From contig JANSLP010000127.1 in the NCBI GenBank assembly GCA_029298735.1, forward strand, positions 21,436-85,435: a stretch of 64,000 nt of DNA. Reading direction: 5' to 3'. Below, one piece after another: positions 1-11,172 of the stretch. How positions within the stretch are numbered: the stretch's first letter is position 1; every line of letters begins with the position of its first letter. The notes beneath the pieces are model-generated. The model searched no databases, was not told where the DNA came from, and saw only the letters and a list, made by a program, of their open reading frames with translations. The stretch comes from Ophiostoma sp. CBS 140.51. Lineage: Eukaryota; Ascomycota; Sordariomycetes; Ophiostomatales; Ophiostomataceae. A program made the translations under genes and the position numbers.

Positions 1-806
1 GGGGGCCTAGGAATGGGCACTAAGACTAAGCCCAAGCCACTGAACAAAGCAGAACAAACAACGACGACAAGACTACGACGTACATGAAGACCAAACAAAA
101 AAGAACAAAAGGGAGGGAAAAGAAATAGGGAAAAAAGAAGACATAGCAGGACTCGGAAGGGCACTATCTCGGCTCGCAAGGGCCAGGCCAAGCAAAGTAA
201 TGTGAAGTGTGAACCGGCCCACCTGATTGGTCCATTCTTACTTACACGGCTCTGTTTACTTGCACATCTCCACTTTTATGTCCTGGCGGATCAACTTGCG
301 CAGCGCTGGTAATGAAATGTCCACCATTTCACCAAGAAAAACGTTGCTTGGTAACTATGGTGTATGCTTGTCTCCTTGTTTCTCTATTTCAAATTTTTAT
401 TTTCTGTATCCATACCGATAGGCAATGGCTCAAAATTTGCTCGGAGCATCAGCCGTTTTTGTTCAAGTATGTTTTTGGCTGTGGACTAAAACCATCTCCT
501 AGACAATGTCCAGACATCTCCGGAGGCTATTTTACACTCTATCTGTCCAGGGAACTTTTTGGTAACGAATTGGCTATCGTCCTTTCATCTACTCACACCG
601 AAAACCACCCAAGTATCTAGACCCTCCGCCAGGTCTCGGTAGAGGTTGTCCTGGCCGTGATTTTGTTAGACTACTCGTATCTTTGTATGATTCTCGAGCA
701 TCTATCGCGTCCACGATCTCTTCCCCCTGCTCTGTCAAGTACTCAGCTTCATACTGACTTTTCACTTCCACTTCTTCTTCATAATCTGATAAAGTCATTG
801 CCCAAG

Positions 807-1908
807 ATGCGAATATCAAGACTTCCTGTGGAAAGCTTGCCTATTCTCTGCCTCGCTTCACTTGCTTCAGCCAACATCGCCTCCTCAGGAAACATCGCTT
901 CTACATTCTACTCCTCATCCAAACGCGGTCTCGTCTTCGTACCCAACGCCAACTTTCCCGAAGACAATAATGTCTGGGTGCAGAACGGTTCCGATCTCAC
1001 CTGGTACTACAACTACAAGTCGTATCCAAGCAGTGAGTATGCCAAAGACACGTCGTTCAATTTTGTCCCAATGCTCTGGGGTGCACCCTCGAGCTTCAAT
1101 GACACGACCTTTCTCGACAACGTGACCGCCCAAATTACCCACGGCAGCAACATCACGCACGTCATGGGCTTCAACGAGCCCGACGGTACATCTGACACGG
1201 GCGGCAGCGGTGTTCCACCAGACGATGCAGCCATATACTGGATAAAGCAGATCCAACCTCTCAAGAAGCTGGGCGTGCAGCTGGGTGCGCCGGCTGTTAC
1301 AGGCGGTTTGAGTGGGTTTGAGTGGCTGGCCAACTTCACGAAAGCTTGCGAAGGTGAATGCACGTTTGACTTTATCCCCATTCACTGGTACGGCAATTTT
1401 GACGGCTTGCAGAACCATTTGGCGGACGTGGCAAGTGCATATCCTGGGGTACACCAGTGGGTGACGGAGTTTGCTCTCGACGATGCAGACCTGAATACGA
1501 CGCAACAATTCTTCCAAGATTCCGTCCGCTTCCTTGATGAGAATAAGTAAGTTGAATCTTTGGGGCCGGGGGAACCATAAGCAATGGCACTGCTAACTGT
1601 GTAGGAACGTCACATTCTACTCCTACTTTGGGGCCTTCAGGTCGTTTACATCCAATGTGGGCATTAATGTCGCGATGCTTGATTCGTGGGGCAATTTGAC
1701 GGACATTGGAAGCTGGTATTTGGGCGGAAATGCTACAGGTGTCCTCCCATCCAACGTGACAGTGACACCTGTTCAACCTACAGGTCCAACAGCACCCACT
1801 TTCACGCTTCCTCCTCTTGCTACAAAAATGTCGTCTGGTCTGAAGATTTGTGCTACTCGTTACTTGGCAAGACTAATGATGACGATGAGTATCCTATTCA
1901 TGTTCTAG
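807..1908 (+). CDS. Secreted GH128-like (Asl1-type) beta-1,3-glucanase
   Basis: Exons 807-1546 and 1605-1908 give 347 residues. The 58-bp intron has GTAAGT, a CTAAC branch and TAG. Residues 1-22 form a signal peptide. The body matches the Asl1-like glycosyl hydrolase family (CAZy GH128): GFNEPD holds the probable acid/base Glu124, HWY lies at about 193-195, and WVTEFA holds the probable nucleophile Glu221. The family cleaves beta-1,3-glucans, so the likely role is wall remodelling or digestion outside the cell. Several Asn-X-Ser/Thr sites fit secretion. After the domain comes a Thr/Pro linker and a short hydrophobic C-terminus (LARLMMTMSILFMF), which might be a weak GPI signal or a wrongly read 3' end. 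The start is the first ATG before the signal peptide. AATAAA-like sequence follows at about 1932. The family call is firm; substrate and anchoring are inference. Confidence 0.85.
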
Positions 1909-3040
1909 ATTAACTCTTTTTTATTTCTGTAAATAAATGTAAAATATTATTATTTTCGTTGATTCTAAGCTATATTTTCACGGTGTCTTCTGTATCACCA
2001 CACTTCCAGTTCACCCAAAATTTTCGCCACTAAACAAGTTGACACAAGTGCACAGACTTGACAGAAGGATTTCCTGGGGTCAACACTTGCCCGTATGCAG
2101 GCATGATTGGCCTTGTTGTGCAAGGAAAGGTCTTACCGAACGTGGACGACAGCATCCGTGCAGGAGGGAAGGGGGGTTAGGCAGCGGGGGCTTCCGTGTC
2201 AAAAGATGACCTCCCTCCCCTCAGTTGACATGGTCAGTCGACATGGCCAGTCATGGGCCACTTAGACCAGTCATGGTGAAGCTAGTTGCGTCTGTCGAGT
2301 GTCCGTATCCGGCCGTTGGACACTGTTGTTGACTGGAATTCGGTTTGACGGCCGCCTTTATGCACTTTTCTACTTTCTTCAACCATACTCCACTCACCTT
2401 CCCGGGCTACTCAAGGGGTGCAGAACCCGCCTTCCTTGGACCAGCCTTAGCAACAAGGCTACAGTAAACTACAACATAATACAATGGGGCATCTTGCAGA
2501 AAAATCACCCCATGTCACCAAGGAAACAAAGAAAAACGGAAAGAAAACCGGAAAGAAAGAGGGCAAGAAAGAAGAATAAAACTAGACACAGCTTGCAAGA
2601 CTTTGGAACAGGCTAGACTGCTGCTCGGGGGAGACACCCGTATGCGGAAAAGGTTCCACTACTTGAGACTCTAGAGTCGAGGCCCATGGCCACGATGTGC
2701 TCCCGAAGACTTGGGTGACAGGGAGGGCAGGTAGACAGAAGTGGAACGGGGTCGTTGTAGATTCCACCAAAACGTATGTACCTGCATTTTTCTTGGGACG
2801 ACCGCATTGTTGAGACTTGAGTGTCTAGATCGTTCGATAGTGATAGGGACTTCTAGGAAGAAAGACTACGCTTGGGCCAAACTCACTCTGATATTAAAGG
2901 AGGAAAATAAAGAAGTGCCAGAGGTGCCCGGCTCTTGACGTTGAGATTGCAACATTGAATCCTTCGCTTCGACGCAACGACAACAAGACAAAGCAATTAC
3001 CTACTCGTCTCTTCTTTTCACCTCTCTGTTTCACGTTGTC
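1909..3040. other. Intergenic, no gene seen
   Basis: This stretch holds the 3' region of the glucanase gene and the promoter and leader of the GTPase-GT2 gene. A local imperfect repeat of a TCAGT(C/T)GACATGG-like unit lies at about 2221-2280. Open frames here are short and resemble nothing I recognise. Confidence 0.5.
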
Positions 3041-6000
3041 ATGTTGTCCCCTCGCAGAAACAGTCAGGATCTTCAGGACTGGCCGCTGCCGCTTCCACGG
3101 CAAACAAGCTGGGGTAGTACACGAAGCATGGGCAGCATAGGCCAACGACATCACCAGCGTGGCGGTTCGATATCACGAAAGAATACATTTGTTGATGATC
3201 ATATATCTCTGCCAAAGGTGAGTAAAACCTCATTCCTTTTCAACACGTCTCTTTGTCTCTGCATTCTCTCGCTAACACAGATAGGTGGTCATTGTCGGTG
3301 ACAAGTCGAGCGGCAAAACATCCATTTTCTCTACCCTGGCTGGTCTACCATTTCCTTCCGGCCGCTGGCCTGTTACTAGCTTTCCCATCCATGTACAATC
3401 ACGGCATGTTGCCCCCGAGGGCACGCATAATGTCAACAAACATTATGTCCGGGCCTTTCTGCAGCCAGGGCCGACGGACAGCCAGTATGCCGCTGCCGTG
3501 AAGCATCTGTCCAAATTTGAAGTCGTCTTGGACGAGTCACTCACTGAAAAGGCATTTCTCACGATTGTCGAGCAGGCCGCTGCCCATATGTATTTGTCGG
3601 TTGGCGACACTGAGTCGTTGAGTGAAGACCGGGTTGTTGAGAAGCAACTCTCGGACAATGTGCTCGTCCTCGAGATTACTGGACCAGATGTCTCCAATGT
3701 AAACATCGTTGACTTTCCCGGGTTGATGCACAGTACGTGTCTCTTCCGCATTGATGTCTTTTTTATCAGCAAATTGAGAATAATGAAGCTCAGCTAACAA
3801 CTACAGCCACCTCATCTGAATACACTAGAGAAGACATCGATACCGTTTGGCAATTGGCTTCAGACCACATGCAAGAGCCACATACCATCGTCCTGTACGT
3901 TCTTTTTTTAAAAAAAAAAAAATTAAAAAAAAAACTGGATTTGTCCCGGTTTCCTCTCACTTAGCATCCTTTCGCTAACACCATTCAGTGCCGTCTTCAG
4001 TGCAACAAACTGGATCAGCAACCAGGTCGTGCTGGAGCTTGTGCAGAGCATCGACCCACAAGGCAGCCGCACGGTCGGCGTTCTGACCAAATGTGACCTT
4101 GTCCCAACAGACGAGCAGAAAAGAGTCCTCCGGGCACTTCTCAACAAGGACTACTACTTGCAGCAAGGATGGTTTGCTGTCGCCAACCGCCCACTACCCC
4201 GGCTGTCCAACAGCAATTCAGCCATTAACACGAATGCCCTGGCAGGTCCAGCCTCACCACGCAAACGCAGCGCCAGTGAGCGGCTCTTCTTTGCACGATA
4301 TCCTTGGACAGCCGTCCCAGACAGCCGGCTGGGTATGTCGTCGTTGAGGGAGGGTGTCAAAGATATGACAAATGCTATACTGCTTCACGACCTAGAAAGC
4401 ATGCAGCGTGTGGCACGGTTGAGTCACCAAAGGTACGCTTCAAGAGATAGCAGCCATGACAGGACCGAAAAGGATGGTGATGGCCATAGTCGTCTACAAC
4501 ACGATCACGCCGTCTCGTTTCTTAACCTAGAGGACGATGATGACGTCTTTAGCCCTGACGGAAAGGCCTACTTTAACGAGGAAGGAGTTGATGAAAAAGA
4601 AGTTGAAGAAAAGTCCGCCGATATCGACGACACGGCATCTGAGGACAGTTTTGTTCTCGAAAACCTACAAGAAGTCGGTGGCGAGCGGGCCCCTCCTGCG
4701 AAACGGCCGACAATGCTCATCAACGCCTTCACAGTCGGCCTCACCATGATGCTTGCCATGACACTGCTAGGGCTCGGTTGTGAGCAACTTGCCCAGGAGT
4801 TTACCACGGACCACAACTGGACGCGCTTGTTGCTGCTCATCACCGTCATGCCCCAAATCTTTGTCTGCCTCTTCTTCTGCCAAACCATCATCAACATCCT
4901 CCTACAGCTCTTGGGTCCCGTCCGCCAGCTCAAGCACAACTCCAAGTACTTTTCCGCCGTCCCCGTCCGCCGCCTCAATATCAAGAACGGGCCGCTGCCT
5001 CACGTCACTGTCCAGTGTCCTGTATACATGGAAGGTTTGGACGCCGTCATCAAGCCCACTGTTGCCTCGCTCCAAACAGCCATCCGCCACTACGAACGCT
5101 ACGGTGGCACGGCCAACCTTTTTTTCAACGACGATGGCATGCAAATTCTCGACGAGAAGGCAGCGGCAGAACGCAAGGTGTTTTACCGGGAGAACAATAT
5201 TGGGTGGGTGGCACGGCCGAAGCACAACCCCAATGGTGAGGGCTTGAAAAAGTTTATCCGCCGCGGCAAATTCAAAAAGGCGTCGAACATGAACTACGCC
5301 ATGGGCATCAGTCTCAAGGTGGAAGACAAGCTGGTCGCTGTGGATCGGAGCCGTGGCGCTCCACCGACGGCTGAGCGTGTGAGCAGTAGCTGTCTGGGGA
5401 GTGCGCGAAGTGCACGGAATGTGGCGAGTGGAGGGGGACCGTCAGAGCCGGATCTCGGTCTGATGTCGCGGCCGATGTCGAGCGGCATGGTCTCTGGGGA
5501 TATCCAAGAAAACCAAGGGAATCCAAACCCCTTGGCCACGCCGTTCGACAGCAGCAACGACAGTCAGGTCAGCGTCCATGCCAGTACTTCGTCATCGTCG
5601 GGAGACGTCGACATCTATCCCTGGACACAGGGTGACGAGGAAGCTGCGTACAAGCGCTGCCTCAACGAGGTGCTGGTCGAGGAAAAGGGCCGTGCCTGGG
5701 CCGACGGTGATATCCGCATCGGCGACTACATTCTCATCATTGACTCGGACACGCGCGTCTTTGAGTCGTGCATGATTGATGCCGTCAGCGAGCTTGAGGA
5801 GTGTGGCGAGGTGGCCATCTTGCAGTTCACGTCTGGCGTTATGAACGTGACGACAAGCTTTTTCGAAATGGGCATCACTTTTTTTACGAATTTGATTTAC
5901 ACGGCCATCCGGTACGCCGTGGCCAATGGTGATGTAGCACCGTTTGTCGGACACAATGCATTTCTTCGGTGGTCAGCACTACAAGAGATCAGTTACCAGG

Positions 6001-7070
6001 ATGGCGGTGATCCGATTCTGGAAATGAAAGAGAAAAAGAAAGAGGCCAAAGCTACAGCAAGGGAAGAAAAGAGAGAAAAAAGAAACACAAAACAGAAATC
6101 CACAATTGGCAAGATTCTTCAGTACCTCGCCGTCTCTTGGCCTCGAAAATCAAAACCCACCAAGCAGAAAGAAATCGAGCCCGACTGCAACTCTACCACA
6201 CCCTACGAAAAGTTTTGGTCCGAGTCCCACGTCTCCGAGGACTTTGATATTGCTCTGCGGCTGCAAACCGAGGGTTATATCGTGCGCCTCGCCGCCTACG
6301 GTGGTGGCGGATTCAAAGAGGGCGTCTCTCTGACCGTTTACGACGAGCTCGATCGATGGGAGAAGTACGCCTACGGCTGCAGCGAGCTGCTATGTCATCC
6401 CGTCAAGGAATGGCCGCACAAGGGCATCTTCACCCCTTTGTTTCTTCGATTCCTCTTCAGCAGAAAGATGGCTGTCGGTTCCAAGGTCACCATCCTCGCC
6501 TACATTGGCACTTACTATGCCATCGGATACGCCTGGTTCGGCACACTCTGCAACTACTTCTTGATTGGCTGGCTTGATGGTCACCTCGACCATTTTTACA
6601 TGGACAGCTGGCACGTCTGGGTCGCTTTGGTCGTTGTCTTCTCCATTGCTGGCAACGTTGCCCTTGCCGTCGCCCGGTATCGCGACACTGGCAAAAGTCT
6701 TCTTAACGAGCTGTGGATCTGTGCGCGCTGGATCCCCTTGCTCTTCATTTTTCTGGGAGGCATTTCCATGCACGTCAGCCAAGCCATCCTCTGCCACTTG
6801 TTCTCCATCAACATGTCCTGGGGTGCCACTGCCAAGGAAGTCTCGGACACGTCCTTTTTCATTGAGCTGCCCATCATCGCCCGCCGGTTCAAGTATGTTT
6901 TTGCCTACTGCATCGCGGTGACTATCCTGCTCATATGTGGCGTTTACGTCTTTCCCTATCTATGGCGCATCACCCAGCTGGTCGCCATTTTCCCACTGGC
7001 CGTCATGATCGGCTGTCACTTTACGCTGCCCATCTTGCTCAATCCTGCACTGATGACTTTTACCTGGTAA
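3041..7070 (+). CDS. Dynamin-type GTPase fused to membrane GT2 glycosyltransferase
   Basis: Exons 3041-3217, 3285-3732, 3807-3894 and 3989-7070 give 1264 residues. The N-terminal half is a dynamin-family G domain: P-loop GDKSSGKTS (64-72), switch Thr in WPVTSF, DFPG (202-205), TKCD (271-274), and NRP followed by a dynamin-like FF..YPW..RLG segment. The dynamin middle, PH and GED regions are absent. An acidic linker leads to two membrane helices (about 479-505 and 515-547). A GT2 catalytic domain follows, with CPVY.E, NDDG (about 618), DSD (823-825) and SEDFD (E988/D989), then five C-terminal helices. It resembles the fungal cellulose-synthase-like GT2 family, not chitin synthase, since there is no QRRRW. 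The acceptor motif reads ELDRW (Glu for Gln). A Ser/Gly-rich insert of about 95 residues splits the GT domain (about 689-782). The last exon alone spans TKCD to the end of GT2, so the fusion does not depend on splicing. The sugar and product are unknown. Confidence 0.82.
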
Positions 7071-7762
7071 AAGAGGCAGCAGTTTTGCTTTTATACTTTT
7101 GGAAATTCATGTGCTTTACTTGTTACGGTAATCCGTTACATTCTCTTTATATAAATGTATTAGAATAGACATGAATTAGCGACCGCTTACTGTCCACATG
7201 GTAAATCAGGTGCCTGTAAACATGTCGAACGCTTTGCAGCCTTCCATTCCAGTCATTACGGATGTTTATGTCTTCCTCTTCTTCTTCTTCTTCTTCTTCT
7301 TTTAAACATCTTTCCTAATCTCCATGCATCCCCGCATCAATTATCCGTCTTGGACACTATCGTCCTAGATCTGGAGCTCAGGTGTGGTCTGCAGACCTTC
7401 CTGGATGGCGGCTAAACCGCCATTCCGAAAGTAGCTGGAAATTACCTCGATATACAGTATGCAGCATACTATGGCAGCTGTATTTCTCTTTCAAAAGGTG
7501 CCAGACATGGGCGTCGGTTGAAAGAATGTCCCAAACTAGAGAAATGGAGGAATACAGAAATAGCATCCCGTAAAATGGTCTTTGGTTGCTTCTGAGAATG
7601 TAATTGACCTCATATCCTCAAATCAGTTTCGTTTTTTGTTTCTCTCATACTTCCTAGAATACACATGTTTTGATTCTTTTCAGCATCTTTGTTACTTTTT
7701 ACATACCTTTATTAAATCCTGCTGCCTCATTCCACTCCATCCTCTGCCCTCTTTGGGCCACC
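7071..7762. other. Intergenic with CTT microsatellite
   Basis: This is the 3' region of the GTPase-GT2 gene and the leader of the DUF4419 gene. A pure CTT/TTC tract sits at about 7277-7302. No credible coding sequence is seen. Confidence 0.5.
7271..7303. repeat. (CTT)n microsatellite
   Basis: About eight uninterrupted CTT units flanked by CT-rich sequence, in non-coding DNA 200 bp after the GTPase-GT2 stop codon. Confidence 0.9.
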
Positions 7763-9415
7763 ATGGGGGAACAGGTGCGAGCAATGACCTCTGCGGCATG
7801 CATCCTGCTGCTTGCCGTATCATGGTCGCCCGTGGCCGTCGATGCAATCACCGTCTTGCCAGGCAGTGTTCCAAAGTCGTACGCCGGTTCAATAGGAACG
7901 CTAACGCCGTATGACTTTTACACTCAAAGCGCGGCCAATGAGTTTGGCAACCGGTCCGTCGACATATTCATGTCCAACCGCGACAACATTGACTACTTTG
8001 TTCAAGATGACTACCATGTCCTGCCGTCGGCCGACAGCTTTGTGCGCGGTGTTCTGCAGGCTTGGGGCGAGCACTTGCATCTCGTTCTGCAGCCAGACGA
8101 GCTGTGGTTGACGGTGTTGGCCCAAATCAACTTTTATGTCAATGCCCATCCCGAAGAGGCTTCTGTCCATGCTTACGACCTGCGCGCCAACGAGACCGTC
8201 ATCGACTCGGCCTATCCGGACTGGTACACATTCATGGCGTCTCTGTATGCAGCAGTAACTAGTCGTATCAAGGCCGACTGGCTGCAGCACCAGTTTATCT
8301 CGCCCAACTTCACGACATCGACCAACGAGCACGTCATGGCGGCGCACATCTTGATGCTGGCGCAGACTCGGGCGTTTGAGCGCAAGCCGCCACCACGTAC
8401 GGGTGGGCCTCTGCTTTGCGGGTTGCCATCGGTCACGCTGTTGGGTACACGCCAGGACTGGGCCGTGGTGCAGTGGCGTGTGGAAAGGATGTCCATCTTT
8501 GGAGCTGAGGCGGCGGAGTATGGGGCCCGGTTGCTGCCCGTAATCCGGCGCTTTGTGCAGACCTTCGACACGCCAGATGATCCGGCCGTCTTGGCATTCT
8601 GGAACTCGATCGTCGTGGCCCAGCCGGCGACTTCCCCCAAGGCCATGGCAGGTGGTGACGGTAGTAACAAAGGCACAACGGAGACATCAGCAACGCCGGC
8701 CACTCGAGAACCGGCGAGCTGCAATGGCTCCTCCAATGGACCCAGCTTCAACATTACTGGTTGGATTACGGCGTTTTATTATTGGGACGCCGATGGCAAG
8801 CCGTTTGGCCGAGATGCCGCTGACGGTTCTGCCGCAACAAAACTCGACAACATCACGTACCCGTCTGTCGATCTGCGCACGCTTCCGGTTGCGTACGGTC
8901 GCACAGCGATTGTGTTGCCACGCTTCAATGGCACGGACAATTTTGAGATCCTGGCCATGGGCGGCCCGATGGGCAAGCGCATTGACGGTGGTGCGCCGAC
9001 GGGCTATTTCGAGGCCCTCAACCGCACCCTGCACTTAAATCTGGCACCGTGGGTCGAGTCGGACGGAAACTACACCGTGGAGCTTGATGGTCCGCCCACC
9101 AATAGCCTCAACCAGACGTATGCCCAGTGGGCCAATGCGTCGTTTGGCGGTTACGATCCACACCAGCATGCCACGCTGTCACCACTGACGTCGTGGATCT
9201 TGTACGGGCCAGAAACGGCATTGACGGGTCCCAATATGACACTAAACAATAGCAGTGGTGATGTTACCACTCCCCCATTGTGGCAGCCTGAGCTTGAATT
9301 GGGCACGGTAGCTGCGGCGCTTCTTAGTCACTACAACTCAACGCAATGCGCAGTGCCTCATACTCCAGTATTGACAAGGCGGCATCCTCGGCGGATTCCA
9401 CGGTGGCATGGGTGA
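7763..9415 (+). CDS. Secreted DUF4419 family protein
   Basis: A single exon of 550 residues. I chose the ATG at 7763 because it sits in a near-ideal CCACCATGG context; the frame is open further upstream, and an inner ATG at 7784 would also keep the signal peptide. The N-terminus is hydrophobic and cleavable, ending near VDAITV. The rest matches the fungal DUF4419 family: a segment with H.HLVLQPDELWLTVLAQINFYVN, then a GLPSVTLLGTRQDW block, then GWITAFYYWDADG. Many Asn-X-Ser/Thr sites support passage through the secretory pathway. A Gly/Ser/Thr-rich spacer (about residues 295-325) separates the last two blocks. The biochemical function of DUF4419 is not known to me. Its stop faces the stop of the next gene across 234 bp. 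Confidence 0.85.
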   Translation: MGEQVRAMTSAACILLLAVSWSPVAVDAITVLPGSVPKSYAGSIGTLTPYDFYTQSAANEFGNRSVDIFMSNRDNIDYFVQDDYHVLPSADSFVRGVLQAWGEHLHLVLQPDELWLTVLAQINFYVNAHPEEASVHAYDLRANETVIDSAYPDWYTFMASLYAAVTSRIKADWLQHQFISPNFTTSTNEHVMAAHILMLAQTRAFERKPPPRTGGPLLCGLPSVTLLGTRQDWAVVQWRVERMSIFGAEAAEYGARLLPVIRRFVQTFDTPDDPAVLAFWNSIVVAQPATSPKAMAGGDGSNKGTTETSATPATREPASCNGSSNGPSFNITGWITAFYYWDADGKPFGRDAADGSAATKLDNITYPSVDLRTLPVAYGRTAIVLPRFNGTDNFEILAMGGPMGKRIDGGAPTGYFEALNRTLHLNLAPWVESDGNYTVELDGPPTNSLNQTYAQWANASFGGYDPHQHATLSPLTSWILYGPETALTGPNMTLNNSSGDVTTPPLWQPELELGTVAAALLSHYNSTQCAVPHTPVLTRRHPRRIPRWHG

Positions 9416-9649
9416 CTGTGTGAGGGAAAAGGGAGACTGGAGAGGAGAAACCAGGCAAATCGGTGAAAAAGGGAAATCATTCGCATACATTCGCATACAT
9501 TCGTTAACAGTACCAAAGTAAGAAAGATACCAAAACTCTAACCATGAACATGAGAGAATATGAAAGTAAATAACCAAAAATGGGATATGAAGAGAAGTGA
9601 AAATTAACCAAAAAATAGTGCGACGAGAACGCTCGATAACCGGCCGAGC

Positions 9650-11172
9650 CTAGTAGCCGTCCCGGCGGCTCACCCGGTTGGCCAGCGGCCGTCCGTCACT
9701 CAGTCTCTGGAGGTTGTCCTCGAGGATTTGCAGAACCCTCTCGTCGTACTTAGTCGAGTTGCCACTGATGTGCGGCGTGATGATGAGGTTTTTGGCGCTC
9801 CACAGCTTGTGGCCATCGGGGAGCGGCTCCGGGTCGGTAACATCGAGAGCGGCGCCACGGATGACGCCCTTGTCAAGAGCCTCGATCAGCGCATCTGTCT
9901 CGACAATGGGGCCGCGTGCAATGTTACTCAGGAAGCCGGGCCGCCGTGTACCGTCGTCGCGTGTGTTGCCCAGCAGGCGCAGCTCCTCAGCGCCCAGTAG
10001 GTGGGTTGTGTCGTCGGTGAGTGGGGTGGCGACAACGAGCAGATCGATACCGGACGACAGGAAAGCGTGGCGGTCCTCGCGAGTGCCGCCAGAAAACCAC
10101 TTGGTCGGGTAGATGCCCTCCGGGTCGCCGGTGCCGGGCGGGGCAAAACCGTCGTCGCGGCGCGACTCGGGGGTGTCACGCGGGTGCAGCGTGTAAGCAT
10201 ACACCTCCATGCCGAGAGCGGTGGCGACACGGGCCGTCTGGCGACCGATGCTACCGTAGCCAAGAATGCCTCTGGGGGAACGGTTCGGTCAGTGGTGAGA
10301 ACCTAAAGTGTGTTCAATAATCAATCTTGCGCCCTGATAAACTTACACTCTCTGGGTCAGGGCATCCTCAGTCACAACGTCGGACCGCTTCCATGTGGCC
10401 TTCTTCTGCTGATCCAGGTACGTCGGGACTGTCGGCGTTAGCCATGTGAGATTAAAGCAGCGTGGCAATTTTCAGGAAAGGGTACCTCAGGGACCTACTT
10501 TGGTGGTTGAATGCTAGGAACGTGGCAATGATCCATTCCGTGATCTGGGGTCTGTCGGTATGTAAGCACTCTAATTCTCCGAAAAGAAGCAACTGGCCAT
10601 ATTTGAAACCCGTTTGACCTATGGTTGACTCACCCGTGAACGCCGTTGGCCGTCGCAAAGACGACGTCCGTGTCTGTAAACAACGGCTCCTTCAGAATCA
10701 GATTGGCTCCGGCACTAAACAGCTGGACGTAGCGCAGGTTGGGCACGTCGGCCGGGTCTTTCGGCAGCGAGAATCCGGTCGTTAGGAGTACAGTGACTGA
10801 GCGCCAGTCGTCCTTGGTCAGAGCATCGGCGGCGAGCAGGTTCCCCCACTGCAGCTCGCGGTAGATGACACGCAGACCGGGGAACTTAGCCTCGATGTGG
10901 TCGATCCACTTCTGTGCGGGTGCCCGCGGAGAGGTGATGAGAAGGACGCCACCGTCGAGGCCGAGGGTCCGCTTGCTAGGAGTGGCAGGCGTCGTCGCCG
11001 GCGGCGTAATGAGGTTGGTGGCGGTCATTGTGTTGGTCGTGGGTGTGCGAACAGCCAAATCTGGGACTGTGACTCGGCCGATTTCTGCTTCAATGGGGCT
11101 GCTGGGTCCTTCAAGAGTGAGGTCGATGGCGAGAGACGATGAGGGACGGATGGTTCTGCTATCCGAGTCCAT
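9650..11172 (-). CDS. D-isomer-specific 2-hydroxyacid dehydrogenase
   Basis: Exons in transcript order are 11172-10634, 10551-10499, 10428-10347 and 10271-9650, giving 431 residues. The C-terminal half carries the NAD(P)-binding GYGSIG (229-234) and the catalytic triad of this family: Arg344 in SNIARG, Glu373 in DPEPLP and His392 in TPHISG. The family reversibly reduces 2-keto acids to D-2-hydroxy acids (glyoxylate, hydroxypyruvate, branched keto acids); the substrate cannot be read from sequence. The first 60-65 residues are a Ser/Thr/Pro-rich extension before the substrate-binding domain. Phase and branch points (CTAAC 10 nt before the acceptor of exon 3) support the introns. The start is the first ATG; the frame stays open upstream to 11385 but only through a hydrophobic, Ser-rich stretch that looks like leader. 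It converges with the DUF4419 gene. Confidence 0.87.

Noticed and set aside
3041..7070. Chitin synthase
   Set aside because: GT2 motifs and helices are present, but the chitin synthase signatures (EDR, QRRRW) are missing; the sequence fits the fungal cellulose-synthase-like GT2 family.
9478..9503. CATTCGCATA direct repeat
   Set aside because: Only two copies of a 10-bp unit in the DUF4419 3' region; no spacer structure and no link to a CRISPR or mobile element.
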